From the NCBI RefSeq assembly GCF_041435355.1, contig NZ_CP108442.1, forward strand, positions 3,720,001 to 3,784,000: 64,000 nucleotides of DNA. Reading direction: 5' to 3'. Positions within the stretch are counted from its first letter, which is position 1, and each line of letters opens with the position of its first letter. The position numbers and the translations under genes are program-made. A model generated the notes under the pieces. It was given only the letters and a program-made list of their open reading frames with translations, made no database searches and had not been told where the DNA came from. Shown here in pieces: positions 1-7,599 of this stretch. Source of the stretch: Streptomyces sp. NBC_01276 (GTDB lineage Bacteria > Actinomycetota > Actinomycetes > Streptomycetales > Streptomycetaceae).

Positions 1-1
1 A

Positions 2-991
2 CCGGTGATCGCGGCCGTCGACGGATCCGACCACAGCCTGCGGGCCCTGGAGTGGGCCCGTACGGCCGCCCTGTGCCGCGGCACCGGTCTGCTGGTCGCC
101 CATGTACTGCCCGACGTCTCCCAGTTGTACGCGGGCCGCCGCTCCTCCCTGCACGACCCGAACCAGCCGAAGCGGTTCGCCGACCCCGTGGGCGACTACG
201 TGCGCGGCGTCCTGGAAGCCGCCCCGGAGCTGCCCCGGGAGGTCCGCTACGAGGCCCTGGAGGGCTCCGTGCCGGAAGCCCTGCGGGTCATCGCCGCCGA
301 GGCCGCGCCGGCCATGCTGGTGATGGGCTCCCGCGGGCGCGGCGGGTTCGCCACCCTGCTGCTCGGCTCCAACAGCAGGGCCGTCGCCACCAGCGCGACC
401 TGCCCCGTCGTGGTCGTCCCGCACGCGGACCGCGACGCGCCCCCGGCCGACGCGCACGGCGACGGCCCGCACGGCGACGGCCCGCACGGAACGGACCCGT
501 ACGGCGCCGGGGCCTCCGCCGGCCGGGTGGTGCTCGGGCTGCACGCCGCGGAGACGCCCGAGGACGTGGTGCACTTCGCGTTCGCCGAGGCCGCCGCGCG
601 GGGGACCACCGTCCAGGTGGTCTCCGCGTACGCCCTCCCGCCCGGCCCGAACCTGGTGATCGACAGTCCCTTCCAGGTGATCCCGCCCGAGGCGCTCGCC
701 GACGACGGGGACGCCGTACCCGCCGAACGGGAGATGCTGCGCTCCCAGACGGAGCGCCTCGCCCCGCTGCGCGCCCGCTATCCGGACGTGCCCGTCGAGC
801 AGGCCGCGGTGCCCGGGGACGCCGCCGGACGGCTGGTGGAAGCGTCCCGGACGGCGGCCCTGGTCGTGGTGGGCCGCCACCACCCGCGCCGGCGGTCGCT
901 GCTGATGGGATCCGTGGCGCACGCGGTCCTCCAGCACGCGCACGGACCCGTGGCCGTCGTCCCGGCCCTCCACCCCGACGAGGACGCCTGA
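2..991 (+). CDS. Universal stress protein, two Usp domains (5' end cut by the window)
   Basis: The reading frame is already open at the first bases (a Pro codon precedes the GTG at position 5), so the true start lies just outside the window. The protein has two tandem UspA folds. The first carries an ATP-binding glycine motif (GSRGRGG, then LLLGSNS, around residues 110-125). The second ends in GRHHPRRRSLLMGS, which keeps the last part of the motif but lacks the first glycines, so only the first half is likely to bind nucleotide. A His/Gly/Asp-rich linker of near-repeats (HGDGPHGDGPHG) joins the domains. UspA proteins are cytoplasmic and linked to dormancy and stress; no specific partner can be read from the neighbours. 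Confidence 0.9.
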   Translation, partial: PVIAAVDGSDHSLRALEWARTAALCRGTGLLVAHVLPDVSQLYAGRRSSLHDPNQPKRFADPVGDYVRGVLEAAPELPREVRYEALEGSVPEALRVIAAEAAPAMLVMGSRGRGGFATLLLGSNSRAVATSATCPVVVVPHADRDAPPADAHGDGPHGDGPHGTDPYGAGASAGRVVLGLHAAETPEDVVHFAFAEAAARGTTVQVVSAYALPPGPNLVIDSPFQVIPPEALADDGDAVPAEREMLRSQTERLAPLRARYPDVPVEQAAVPGDAAGRLVEASRTAALVVVGRHHPRRRSLLMGSVAHAVLQHAHGPVAVVPALHPDEDA

Positions 992-1108
992 CCTGGGCCG
1001 ACCTGGCGAGGGGTGGCATCAAACGCGCCGACCGGGGGAAGGTGGGAGCGGGGGGACTGCTTCGCGCCGGCGGAGGAGGACGACCGGACCAGCCGTGGGT
1101 GGTGGCCG

Positions 1109-1336
1109 ATGCCCGACACGCAGACGAACGAGACCGACGCGAGCGACGGGAGCACCGCGGGGAACGGCACCGAGGCGTACGAGGCTCCGGAGACGGCGGC
1201 GCAGCGCAGGGCACGGCGCGCCCAGTTCCTGCGCGACCTGAACGAGGCCCGGGAACTGCGCGACCGGGTCCAGCCCCGGCGCGCCCGTGCGGCCCGGATG
1301 CGCCAGCAGATGCGGATGCGCACATTCCGTTGGTGA
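1109..1336 (+). CDS. Small charged hypothetical protein
   Basis: Predicted 75-residue protein starting MPDTQTNETD. The N-terminal half is acidic and Thr/Ser/Glu-rich. The C-terminal half is strongly basic, amphipathic and probably helical (QRRARRAQFLRDLNEARELR, ending RMRQQMRMRTFRW). I see no domain, signal peptide or membrane segment. I prefer the ATG at 1109 to the upstream GTG at 1013 because the extra residues look like read-through of non-coding DNA; the ribosome site (GGTGG) is weak. It lies between the stress-protein gene and the tadA pair on the same strand. Function unknown. Confidence 0.55.
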   Translation: MPDTQTNETDASDGSTAGNGTEAYEAPETAAQRRARRAQFLRDLNEARELRDRVQPRRARAARMRQQMRMRTFRW

Positions 1337-1531
1337 TCGGCCGGACGGCCGTCACCGCGACCGGCGCCGCGACACGGCCGCCGCGCCGAAGACCTCTCGC
1401 AAAGCCGCTGTTTCTGCCACGATGCCGATTGGGCGGGGTGCGGACCGGCGAGCGTCACGGCCGTTGCGGACCCCAACCTCCGGCCGGGGGGACCTCCAAC
1501 CGGCACGCCTATGACCAGTGGGAGAGTCACG

Positions 1532-2080
1532 GTGTATTTCGCCGCACTGCTCGCGCGCACCGAAGACGGGTGGGAAGCGAGCGACCTGGAACTCGACGAC
1601 GTCGAGTCCCTCAGTGATCTGATCGATCTCGCCCGTGCCGCCGCTGTCGACGACGACACGGTGGTCGCCCTCATCGAGCAGGAGGACGCCTGGTTCGGCG
1701 TCGTCCGCGTGGACGGGGAGGAGGACCCCCGGTACTACGTGTCGAACGCCTCCGCCGCCGACCGCAGCTCCTACGGCTCGATGCTGACCAAGGAGCTGCT
1801 GGGCAACGACGAGGACGACGACGAACTCGACGAACTGGACCTGGACGGTACCGAGGACGGCGAGGACGAACCGATCGCCGCGTTCACGGACGAGGGCGAC
1901 GACGCGGACGACGAGGTGGGATCCGGCGCCGAGCCGGTCCCGGCCGGTCCGCTCGGCGACCCCCGGCTGCTGGACGACCTCGGGGTCGGCCACAAGGAAC
2001 TGATGTCCCTCGACGGAGACGCCCTCTCGGAGATCGCCGACGCCCTCGGCGCCACCGAGGTACTGGAGGCCGTCCGCTAG
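1532..2080 (+). CDS. tRNA adenosine deaminase-associated protein
   Basis: Begins MYFAALLARTEDGWE from a GTG with a GGGAGAG ribosome site about 6 bases upstream; an in-frame ATG at 1511 would add seven residues but has no such site. A compact N-terminal domain (about residues 1-95) is followed by a long acidic stretch (NDEDDDELDELDLDGTEDGE) and a short helical C-terminal region (LDDLGVGHKELMSLDGDALS). This matches the actinobacterial family named for always lying directly before tadA. Here its stop codon overlaps the tadA start by one base (TAGTG), so translational coupling is likely. The biochemical role is not established; partnership with TadA is inferred from context. Confidence 0.85.
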   Translation: MYFAALLARTEDGWEASDLELDDVESLSDLIDLARAAAVDDDTVVALIEQEDAWFGVVRVDGEEDPRYYVSNASAADRSSYGSMLTKELLGNDEDDDELDELDLDGTEDGEDEPIAAFTDEGDDADDEVGSGAEPVPAGPLGDPRLLDDLGVGHKELMSLDGDALSEIADALGATEVLEAVR

Positions 2081-2571
2081 TGATCACCGTGCACAACGCC
2101 CCGTACGACCCCGATCCCGTCCGGGATCCCTGGCGCGACCACATGCGCCTGGCGATGGCGGAGGCCGCTCTGGCGGTACCGGCCGGCGATGTGCCGGTCG
2201 GTGCCGTCGTGCTCGGCCCGGCCGGGGAGCTCCTCGCCTCCGGCCACAACGAGCGGGAGGCCACGGGCGACCCCACGGCGCACGCCGAGGTACTGGCGCT
2301 GCGCCGGGCGGCCGCCCGGCTCGGGGAGTGGCGGCTTCCGGGGTGCACCCTCGTGGTGACCCTGGAGCCGTGCGTGATGTGCGCGGGGGCGCTCGTGCAG
2401 GCGCGGGTGGCCCGGGTCGTCTACGGCGCGGGGGACGAGAAGGCGGGCGCGGCGGGGTCGCTCTGGGACCTCGTGCGCGACCGCAGGCTCAACCACCGCC
2501 CCGAGGTGATCCGCGGGGTGCTGGAGCAGGAGTGCGCGCTGCAGCTGACGGAGTTCTTCCGCGAGCTGTGA
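2080..2571 (+). CDS. tadA: tRNA-specific adenosine-34 deaminase TadA
   Basis: Zinc-dependent deaminase that converts A34 to inosine in the anticodon of tRNA-Arg(ACG). The active site is visible: HAEV (zinc His and catalytic Glu) and PCVMC (two zinc Cys) with normal spacing, in a 163-residue protein of usual length. Its substrate, tRNA-Arg(ACG), is encoded in this same window at 20119-20191. The GTG at 2080 overlaps the preceding stop; a later ATG at 2143 (MRLAMAEAAL) is a possible alternative start that would still keep the whole deaminase fold. Essential housekeeping gene. Confidence 0.95.
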   Translation: MITVHNAPYDPDPVRDPWRDHMRLAMAEAALAVPAGDVPVGAVVLGPAGELLASGHNEREATGDPTAHAEVLALRRAAARLGEWRLPGCTLVVTLEPCVMCAGALVQARVARVVYGAGDEKAGAAGSLWDLVRDRRLNHRPEVIRGVLEQECALQLTEFFREL

Positions 2572-2603
2572 GGGGACGGTGAGGAGGGCCACTCGGTCCC
2601 GAG

Positions 2604-2634
2604 TTGCAAAGCACTCCCCGCCATCGGCTAGGAT
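2604..2634 (+). promoter_or_regulatory. Probable promoter of tRNA-Ser(CGA)
   Basis: A -35-like TTGCAA (2604-2609) and a -10-like TAGGAT (2629-2634) are separated by 19 bases. Transcription would start almost exactly at the first base of the tRNA (2642). Confidence 0.5.
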
Positions 2635-2641
2635 CTATCTC

Positions 2642-2726
2642 GGTAGTGTGTCCGAGTGGCCGAAGGAGCTCGCCTCGAAAGCGAGTATGGGGCAACCCAT
2701 CGGGGGTTCAAATCCCTCCACTACCG
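2642..2726 (+). tRNA. tRNA-Ser (anticodon CGA)
   Basis: Cloverleaf with a long variable arm typical of class II serine tRNAs. The acceptor stem GGTAGTG pairs with CACTACC, discriminator G. The anticodon stem CTCGC/GCGAG encloses loop CTCGAAA, giving anticodon CGA for codon UCG. The T arm contains GGTTCAAATCC. CCA is not encoded. Confidence 0.97.
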
Positions 2727-2733
2727 CCCTTGA

Positions 2734-2767
2734 CGAGAGCCCCGGTTCGTACGAACCGGGGCTCTCG
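2734..2767 (+). terminator. Perfect 17-bp inverted repeat after tRNA-Ser
   Basis: The arm CGAGAGCCCCGGTTCGT is followed at once by its exact reverse complement. It sits 8 bases past the tRNA and probably ends its transcript. There is no T-run, which is common in high-GC actinobacteria. Confidence 0.75.
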
Positions 2768-2812
2768 CGCATGCCCGCCGTGACCGGCCGACCGCTCGGC
2801 CGTTGTCACGGC

Positions 2813-3103
2813 ATGAACAAGACCCAGCGCATCCTCGCCGCCATCGCCCTCGCGGGGGCCGCCGCGGGCCTCGCCGCACCCGCCGCCTCCGCCGCGGGCC
2901 TCGCCCCCCTCACCCTCCCGGACCTGCCGACGGCCACCCCGGACATGCCGGCGGGCGCCCAGCCGCGCTCCGTCCAGGAGATCGGCTCGAAGCTCAGCGC
3001 GGGGGCCAACCAGCTCAACCAGCTGATGGAGCTGCCGAACCAGCTCGCGCCCCTGATCGCACCCGTCCAGCCGCTCACGGACCTCGCCGGCGGCCTCGAA
3101 TAG
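2813..3103 (+). CDS. Small secreted protein
   Basis: 96 residues starting MNKTQRILAAIALAGAAAGL. A Sec signal peptide is clear, with cleavage likely after APAASA near residue 28. The mature part is short, rich in Pro, Leu, Gln and Asn, and contains a heptad-like segment (GANQLNQLMELPNQLAPLI). There are no cysteines or catalytic motifs. The ribosome site is poor; the start is chosen because it directly precedes the signal peptide. It stands alone between a tRNA terminator and the minus-strand 6C RNA. Similar short exported proteins are common in Streptomyces, but I cannot assign a function. Confidence 0.7.
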   Translation: MNKTQRILAAIALAGAAAGLAAPAASAAGLAPLTLPDLPTATPDMPAGAQPRSVQEIGSKLSAGANQLNQLMELPNQLAPLIAPVQPLTDLAGGLE

Positions 3104-3139
3104 CCGCACCCGGACACGACGGCACACTGGCGCACCGGA

Positions 3140-3171
3140 ACGGCGGCACGGCGGCACGGCGGCACGGCGGC
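3140..3171. repeat. 8-bp tandem repeat, about 4 copies
   Basis: Unit ACGGCGGC repeated four times between the small secreted gene and the 6C RNA terminator. Simple-sequence tract with no evident role. Confidence 0.8.
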
Positions 3172-3178
3172 ACACGAA

Positions 3179-3369
3179 GAAGGCCCCGGCCGGAGCCGGG
3201 ACCTTCGACGTTGGAACGGGGGAAGTGGCATCGGGGGGACAAGCCACTTCCCCCGATGAGGACGAGACCTACTAGCCCGAGCCGCGGTCAGGGGGGAAGC
3301 TCGCGGCTCGGACCCCGCAGTGAGGCCCTGTCCCTCGCCCACCGATTTCCTGCCAGAACCGGTGGGCTC
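3179..3369 (-). ncRNA. 6C RNA (two hairpins with C6 loops)
   Basis: Read on the minus strand, two stable hairpins carry runs of six cytosines in their loops, the hallmark of the actinobacterial 6C RNA family. Hairpin 1 (3278-3310) has a 9-bp stem CGAGCCGCG/CGCGGCTCG and loop AGCTTCCCCCCTGAC. Hairpin 2 (3218-3254) has a perfect 12-bp stem GGGGGAAGTGGC and loop TTGTCCCCCCGAT. A third hairpin at 3179-3206 with one mismatch would terminate the RNA. The 5' end is placed from a candidate promoter and is approximate. The function of 6C RNA is not well understood; a link to development or replication has been suggested from its distribution. The region contains no credible protein gene. Confidence 0.85.
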
Positions 3370-3375
3370 CCCCCA

Positions 3376-3405
3376 ATCCTGCGCCCCGCGCAACCCGGCA
3401 CTCAA
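3376..3405 (-). promoter_or_regulatory. Candidate promoter of the 6C RNA
   Basis: On the minus strand TTGAGT (3405-3400), an 18-base spacer and CAGGAT (3381-3376) resemble a σHrdB-type promoter. It would start transcription near 3369, about 60 bases before the first C6 hairpin. Confidence 0.4.
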
Positions 3406-3521
3406 CGGCAAAAGGCCCGTTCCGCCGGGTCATTGGTCCATAAAGGACAGGTGAGTGCCACAACTTGACCGGTTAGACTCCACCGACTTTGCAGTACCGG
3501 TTGGGGAGGCCGACACCGTTC

Positions 3522-3683
3522 ATGGACACCAAGAAGCTCATCACGGGCGTCCTCACCGTGTTCGTACTCTTCGTGATCATCACTCAGCCGAAGCGGGCCG
3601 CCGAGATGGTGGGAATCGGCTTCCAGGGCCTGTCGGACGCGGCCTCCGGCATCGGCGAGTTCATCACCGAACTGGTGAGCTGA
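3522..3683 (+). CDS. Small single-pass membrane protein
   Basis: 53 residues, MDTKKLITGVLTVFVLFVII.... One N-terminal membrane segment (about residues 6-21) is followed by QPKRAAEMVGIGFQGLSDAASG and a short amphipathic tail. The start at ATG 3522 has GGGGAGG about 12 bases upstream. The gene is monocistronic, just upstream of sigF, and followed by a strong terminator. It resembles small conserved membrane proteins found beside sigF in streptomycetes, but the role is unknown. Confidence 0.7.
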   Translation: MDTKKLITGVLTVFVLFVIITQPKRAAEMVGIGFQGLSDAASGIGEFITELVS

Positions 3684-3717
3684 ACCCGTACGCTGAAGCG
3701 GTTTCCGGACTTCCCGG

Positions 3718-3748
3718 CCCCCCACTCCGACGGGTGGGGGGTCTTTTG
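3718..3748 (+). terminator. Rho-independent terminator
   Basis: Stem CCCCCCAC (3718-3725) pairs with GTGGGGGG (3734-3741) across an 8-base loop and is followed by TCTTTT. It ends the small membrane-protein transcript and insulates sigF. Confidence 0.85.
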
Positions 3749-3884
3749 TATTCCCGCTATTCGAACATAACGCCCTGATATGCCCAACTTGCCCTCAACA
3801 CGGCGATATACGGTGCTTGCGCACAGTGCACCTGTCTTGTGATGCTATGACCGCTTTTGACGGATAGTTGACCGAAAGGGTGGC

Positions 3885-4778
3885 GTGACCGTGCCGGCCA
3901 GTACTGCGCCTCAGGTGCCACCCCAGCAGGACCCCCAGGTGCCCCACCCGCAGGAGCCCCGCGCGGAGCCGCACGAGGAGCCCCCCTCCCCTCCGGTCGC
4001 CCCGCGGCCGCAGAGCCGGGGAGCCGACACCCGGGCCCTCACCCAGGTCCTCTTCGGGCAGCTGAAGGGCCTCCAGCCGGGCACCAGGGAGCACGAGCGG
4101 GTACGCGGGGCCCTGATCGAGGCGAACCTCCCGCTCGTCCGTTACGCGGCCGCCCGCTTCCGCAGCCGCAACGAGCCGATGGAGGACGTGGTCCAGGTCG
4201 GCACCATCGGCCTGATCAACGCGATCGACCGGTTCGACCCGGAGCGCGGGGTCCAGTTCCCCACCTTCGCGATGCCCACGGTGGTCGGCGAGATCAAACG
4301 GTACTTCCGGGACAACGTCCGCACCGTCCACGTCCCGCGCCGCCTCCACGAGCTGTGGGTGCAGGTCAACGCCGCCACCGAGGACCTCACCACCCTCCAC
4401 GGCCGGACCCCGACCACCCCGGAGATCGCCGAGCGGCTGCGGATCAGCGAGGACGAGGTGCTGTCCTGCATCGAGGCCGGCCGCAGCTACCACGCGACCT
4501 CGCTGGAAGCCGCCCAGGAGGGCGACGGGATGCCCGGCCTGCTCGACCGGCTCGGCTACGAGGACCCGGAGCTGGCCGGGGTCGAACACCGCGACCTCGT
4601 GCGCCACCTGCTGGTGCAGCTGCCCGAGCGCGAGCAGCGGATCCTGCTCCTGCGGTACTACAACAACCTCACGCAGTCGCAGATCAGCGCCGAGCTGGGG
4701 GTCTCCCAGATGCACGTGTCGCGGCTGCTCGCGAGGAGCTTCGCCCGTCTGAGATCCGCAAACAGGATCGAGGCTTAA
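3885..4778 (+). CDS. sigF: RNA polymerase sigma factor, SigB/SigF/SigG family (SigF-like)
   Basis: 297 residues. A Pro/Gln-rich N-terminal extension (about residues 1-45) precedes sigma region 2 ([43 protein letters not shown]), region 3 and region 4 with a helix-turn-helix ([20 protein letters not shown]). Family members direct sporulation or stress genes and are held by GHKL anti-sigma factors. Gene order and N-terminus match my memory of S. coelicolor sigF, a late sporulation factor. No anti-sigma gene is adjacent, although two GHKL genes occur elsewhere in the window. Start at GTG 3885 after GAAAGGGTGG; GTG 3891 is an equally possible start. Confidence 0.9.
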   Translation: MTVPASTAPQVPPQQDPQVPHPQEPRAEPHEEPPSPPVAPRPQSRGADTRALTQVLFGQLKGLQPGTREHERVRGALIEANLPLVRYAAARFRSRNEPMEDVVQVGTIGLINAIDRFDPERGVQFPTFAMPTVVGEIKRYFRDNVRTVHVPRRLHELWVQVNAATEDLTTLHGRTPTTPEIAERLRISEDEVLSCIEAGRSYHATSLEAAQEGDGMPGLLDRLGYEDPELAGVEHRDLVRHLLVQLPEREQRILLLRYYNNLTQSQISAELGVSQMHVSRLLARSFARLRSANRIEA

Positions 4779-4914
4779 CCGGATCGGGTGGAGGCGTTCC
4801 AGCGTTTCCCTACAGAACCGGCTCATTCCGCTCGGTCGGTGGTCTGTCGCTGGAGATACTTGTCGACATGACGCTACAGCGTGTTGCCGACATGTGACAT
4901 TCTGCTGGAACCGC

Positions 4915-4940
4915 GTTTGCCGCAGCCCCGCCTCCGGTAT
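4915..4940 (+). promoter_or_regulatory. SigB-type promoter in front of the second sigma gene
   Basis: GTTTGC (4915-4920), 14 bases, then CGGTAT (4935-4940). This matches the GTTT-N12..16-GGGTAT pattern used by SigB-family factors. It lies 72 bases before the sigN start, so the gene may be read by its own product or by SigF. Confidence 0.5.
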
Positions 4941-5011
4941 TCAGGTGGAGGCTGCGTTCCTCCGACGGGCGCGCAGAGAAGCGCGACCGTCCGCGACCTC
5001 AAGGGGGTGGC

Positions 5012-5860
5012 ATGTCCGTAGACCAGGGCAGCTCCAAGGTGCTCACGCTCGTCAAGCGTGAGGTGCCGGCAGCACCCGCGGCACACAACCGCTCGGAAGC
5101 CATCGACACCCGGACCCTCTCCCGCTCCCTCTTCCAGCGACTGGCCGCACTGGACGCGGACAGCCCCGAACGGGCGTACGTACGCGACACCCTGATCGAG
5201 CTGAACCTGCCGCTGGTGCGCTACGCGGCGGCCCGGTTCCGCAGCCGCAACGAGCCGATGGAGGACATCGTCCAGGTCGGCACCATCGGCCTGATCAAGG
5301 CGATCGACCGGTTCGACTGCGAACGCGGTGTGGAGTTCCCGACGTTCGCCATGCCGACCGTCGTGGGCGAGATCAAACGATTCTTTCGAGACACTTCCTG
5401 GTCCGTCCGCGTCCCGCGCCGGCTCCAGGAGCTGCGCCTGGCGCTGACCAAGGCCAGCGACGAGCTCGCCCAGAAGCTGGACCGGTCCCCGACCGTGCCG
5501 GAACTGGCGGCCGTGCTCGGCGTCTCCGAGGAGGACGTAGTCGACGGCCTCGCCGTCGGCAACGCCTACACCGCCTCCTCGCTCGACTCGCCCTCCCCCG
5601 AGGACGAGGGCGGCGAGGGCTCGCTCGCGGACCGCCTCGGGTACGAGGACACCGCGCTCGAAGGGGTGGAGTACCGGGAGTCGCTCAAGCCGCTGCTCGC
5701 CAAACTCCCGCCCAGGGAGCGGCAGATCATCATGCTGCGCTTCTTCGCGAACATGACCCAGTCGCAGATCGGCGAGGAGGTCGGCATCTCCCAGATGCAC
5801 GTCTCCCGGCTGCTGACGCGGACGCTCGCACAGCTGCGCGTCGGCCTGATCGGGGAGTGA
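5012..5860 (+). CDS. sigN: RNA polymerase sigma factor, SigB/SigF/SigG family (SigN-like)
   Basis: 282 residues, about 60% identical by eye to the preceding sigma factor, so the two are tandem paralogues. Regions 2 ([21 protein letters not shown]), 3 and 4 ([20 protein letters not shown]) are complete; the N-terminal extension is short. The largest difference is in the region 3/4 linker, where this protein has an acidic insert (SPSPEDEGGEGS). In S. coelicolor the gene next to sigF is sigN, active in the lower part of aerial hyphae; the symbol rests on that remembered order. A SigB-type promoter motif upstream suggests autoregulation. Start ATG 5012 with AAGGGGG upstream. Confidence 0.88.
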   Translation: MSVDQGSSKVLTLVKREVPAAPAAHNRSEAIDTRTLSRSLFQRLAALDADSPERAYVRDTLIELNLPLVRYAAARFRSRNEPMEDIVQVGTIGLIKAIDRFDCERGVEFPTFAMPTVVGEIKRFFRDTSWSVRVPRRLQELRLALTKASDELAQKLDRSPTVPELAAVLGVSEEDVVDGLAVGNAYTASSLDSPSPEDEGGEGSLADRLGYEDTALEGVEYRESLKPLLAKLPPRERQIIMLRFFANMTQSQIGEEVGISQMHVSRLLTRTLAQLRVGLIGE

Positions 5861-5933
5861 TCCGGGGCCGGTCCGGGCACTGAGCGGAGGCCGCGGGGTT
5901 CACATTTGACATCCCGTCAGGAAAACTGGCGCG

Positions 5934-6803
5934 ATGCGAACGGGATCCCGCACGGCGCTCGCCCTCACCCTGTGCGCCGCGGCCGCCGCCGCCCTCGCGG
6001 GCTGCGGCGGCCCGGCACGGGACGGCTACGTCGCCCTGGGCGCGGCCGCCCCCGGCCCCGAGCGGGGCGCGGGAGAGAACGTGGCACCCCGGGGCGGGGT
6101 CGAGTTCCAGGCCCTGCCGCCCGGCTCCGCGCCCTCCGCGACGGCGCCGGGCCCGTCCGGGGACCGGCCCGGCGGGAGCTCCGCCCCGGGCGGAGCGACG
6201 GCGGCGACCCCCGGCGGCTCCGCCTCCGGCCCCGGCACCCCGACCGTCCCGGACGCCTCCGGGGGCGCGGGCACGGGCGGCTCCGGCGGGGGCGGCACCC
6301 CGGGCTCGGGCGCTGCGGGCGGATCGGGCGGACCGGGTGGCTCAGGTTCGGGCGGCTCGGGTTCGGGCGGCTCGGGCGGCGGCTCGGGCGGCGGCTCCGG
6401 TGGCGGTTCGATCCCACCCGGCACCCCGGGCACGCCGACCCCGCCCACCCCTCCCGGCACGAAGCCCGGCACCCCGCCGCCACCGCCGCCGGCCACCCCG
6501 GCCCGGCTCACGCTGAGCGCCCCGGCCCGCGCGGCCGCGTCCGAGCGCTGGTGCGAGCGCGTCACGGTGACCTTCACCAACACCGGCTCCACGGCAGCCC
6601 GTTCGGGGACGGTCACCTTCGCGACGCACGTCATCGGCGCGCTCGGCATCGACTGGGCCACCGTCACCACCAGCCAGCCACTGCCCGCCCCCATAGCGGG
6701 CGGCACGTCGAGGACGCAGACCTACACGGTCTGCGTGGAGTCCTGGCGGGTGCCCCTGGGCATGCACGTGGACACCCGGAACGTCACGGCCACCTACGGA
6801 TAG
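5934..6803 (+). CDS. Secreted lipoprotein with Gly/Ser/Pro-rich linker
   Basis: 289 residues. Lipoprotein signal peptide with lipobox LAGC (Cys near residue 24). About residues 50-185 are low complexity: Pro/Ala/Gly followed by GSGSGGSGSGGSGGG repeats and a Pro/Thr run. This probably spans the cell wall. A compact C-terminal domain of about 100 residues (ARLTLSAPARAA ... VTFTNTGSTAARSGTVTF) has a beta-rich, immunoglobulin-like look and two cysteines (RWCERV, TVCVES) that may pair. Likely an anchored surface protein that displays this domain; ligand unknown. Follows sigN by 73 bases; a shared transcript cannot be decided. Confidence 0.8.
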   Translation: MRTGSRTALALTLCAAAAAALAGCGGPARDGYVALGAAAPGPERGAGENVAPRGGVEFQALPPGSAPSATAPGPSGDRPGGSSAPGGATAATPGGSASGPGTPTVPDASGGAGTGGSGGGGTPGSGAAGGSGGPGGSGSGGSGSGGSGGGSGGGSGGGSIPPGTPGTPTPPTPPGTKPGTPPPPPPATPARLTLSAPARAAASERWCERVTVTFTNTGSTAARSGTVTFATHVIGALGIDWATVTTSQPLPAPIAGGTSRTQTYTVCVESWRVPLGMHVDTRNVTATYG

Positions 6804-6809
6804 CCCCCG

Positions 6810-7034
6810 CTAGCCGACGATCCACAGGGCCACGCCGACCACGACCAGCAGGCCGAGGCCGACGGCCAGCCACACGCCCGCCCCGGAGCCGGACTCCTTC
6901 GGACGCCGGCGCGCGCCCGGCACGGACGGGGTTCGGGCCGGCTCGGCCTCCTCCACGAACGCGCGGAACATCTGGGTGCTGCCCGCGGGGTCGTAGGCAC
7001 CCTCGGGGTCAGGTGAGTTGTGGTTCGCAGCCAT
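6810..7034 (-). CDS. Small tail-anchored membrane protein
   Basis: 74 residues. The acidic cytoplasmic part (about 1-50) includes DPEGAYDPAGSTQMFRAF and a basic ARRRPKES patch, and is followed by one C-terminal membrane helix (GVWLAVGLGLLVVVGVALWI). No signal peptide. It converges on the lipoprotein gene, six bases away, with no obvious terminator between them. Short C-tail-anchored proteins of this type are conserved in Streptomyces without known role. Confidence 0.7.
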   Translation of the reverse strand: MAANHNSPDPEGAYDPAGSTQMFRAFVEEAEPARTPSVPGARRRPKESGSGAGVWLAVGLGLLVVVGVALWIVG

Positions 7035-7091
7035 GGCTCAGGACCTTAACGGGTTTTCCGATTCCTTTACCGCCGCACCCCCCAGTTTCAT

Positions 7092-7134
7092 TTGCCTGTA
7101 GCAACCATTTGATTCTATGGTTGCCTGAAGCAAC
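7092..7134 (+). promoter_or_regulatory. Promoter with two MarR-type operator boxes
   Basis: TTGCCTGTAGCAAC (7092-7105) and TTGCCTGAAGCAAC (7121-7134) are near-identical imperfect palindromes (TTGC-N5-GCAA) 29 bases apart. Between them a larger dyad is also present (GCAACCAT ... ATGGTTGC). The first box contains a -35-like TTGCCT, and TATGGT (7116-7121, 18-base spacer) is a good -10. Repressor binding would block the promoter of the marR-efflux operon, so autoregulation is expected. Confidence 0.65.
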
Positions 7135-7151
7135 GAGATGGGGGCGGTCCC

Positions 7152-7586
7152 GTGACCACGCAGGCGGCGCAGAGCACCACCCGGTACGAGGAGCTGGCCC
7201 GCCAGCTCACCGGCATCGGAGCGGTCCGCCGCGACCTGGCCCGGATCCTGCCCCCCGACTGCCCGCCCGGCGCCGCCGCCGTCCTCACCGTGCTGGACCG
7301 GCACGGCGAGATGCGGCTCAGCCGGCTCACCGAGTTCATGGCCGTCGACATCTCCGTGTCGAGCCGCCACGTCGCCCACCTGGCGGCCCGCGGCTGGATC
7401 GAGCGGGAGACCGACCCGGGCGACGGCCGCTGCCGGATCCTGCGGCTCACCACCGCGGGCCGTGCCGTGCTCGGCGAGCTCGGCGCCCGCTCCACGGACG
7501 CGCTGGAGAAGGCGCTCGCCGACTGGCCGTCCGAAGACATCGACACGCTCAACACCCTGCTGGCCCGACTCCGATCGAGCTTCTAG
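7152..7586 (+). CDS. MarR-family transcriptional regulator
   Basis: 144 residues with a winged helix-turn-helix: RLSRLTEFMAVDISVSSRHVAHLAARGWIER as recognition region, then the wing DPGDGRCRILRLT, as in MarR repressors. Helices at both ends form the dimer interface. It lies 13 bases before a DHA2 efflux gene and behind paired TTGC/GCAA operators, so it most likely represses itself and the pump until an inducing compound binds. GTG start at 7152 with GGGGGCGG upstream. The ligand is not predictable. Confidence 0.93.
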   Translation: MTTQAAQSTTRYEELARQLTGIGAVRRDLARILPPDCPPGAAAVLTVLDRHGEMRLSRLTEFMAVDISVSSRHVAHLAARGWIERETDPGDGRCRILRLTTAGRAVLGELGARSTDALEKALADWPSEDIDTLNTLLARLRSSF

Positions 7587-7599
7587 ACAAAGGAAACCC

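Noticed and set aside
2812..3468. Plus-strand Arg/Pro-rich open frame over the 6C RNA
   Set aside because: Its composition is shadow-like and it runs through the hairpins of the 6C RNA and its terminator.
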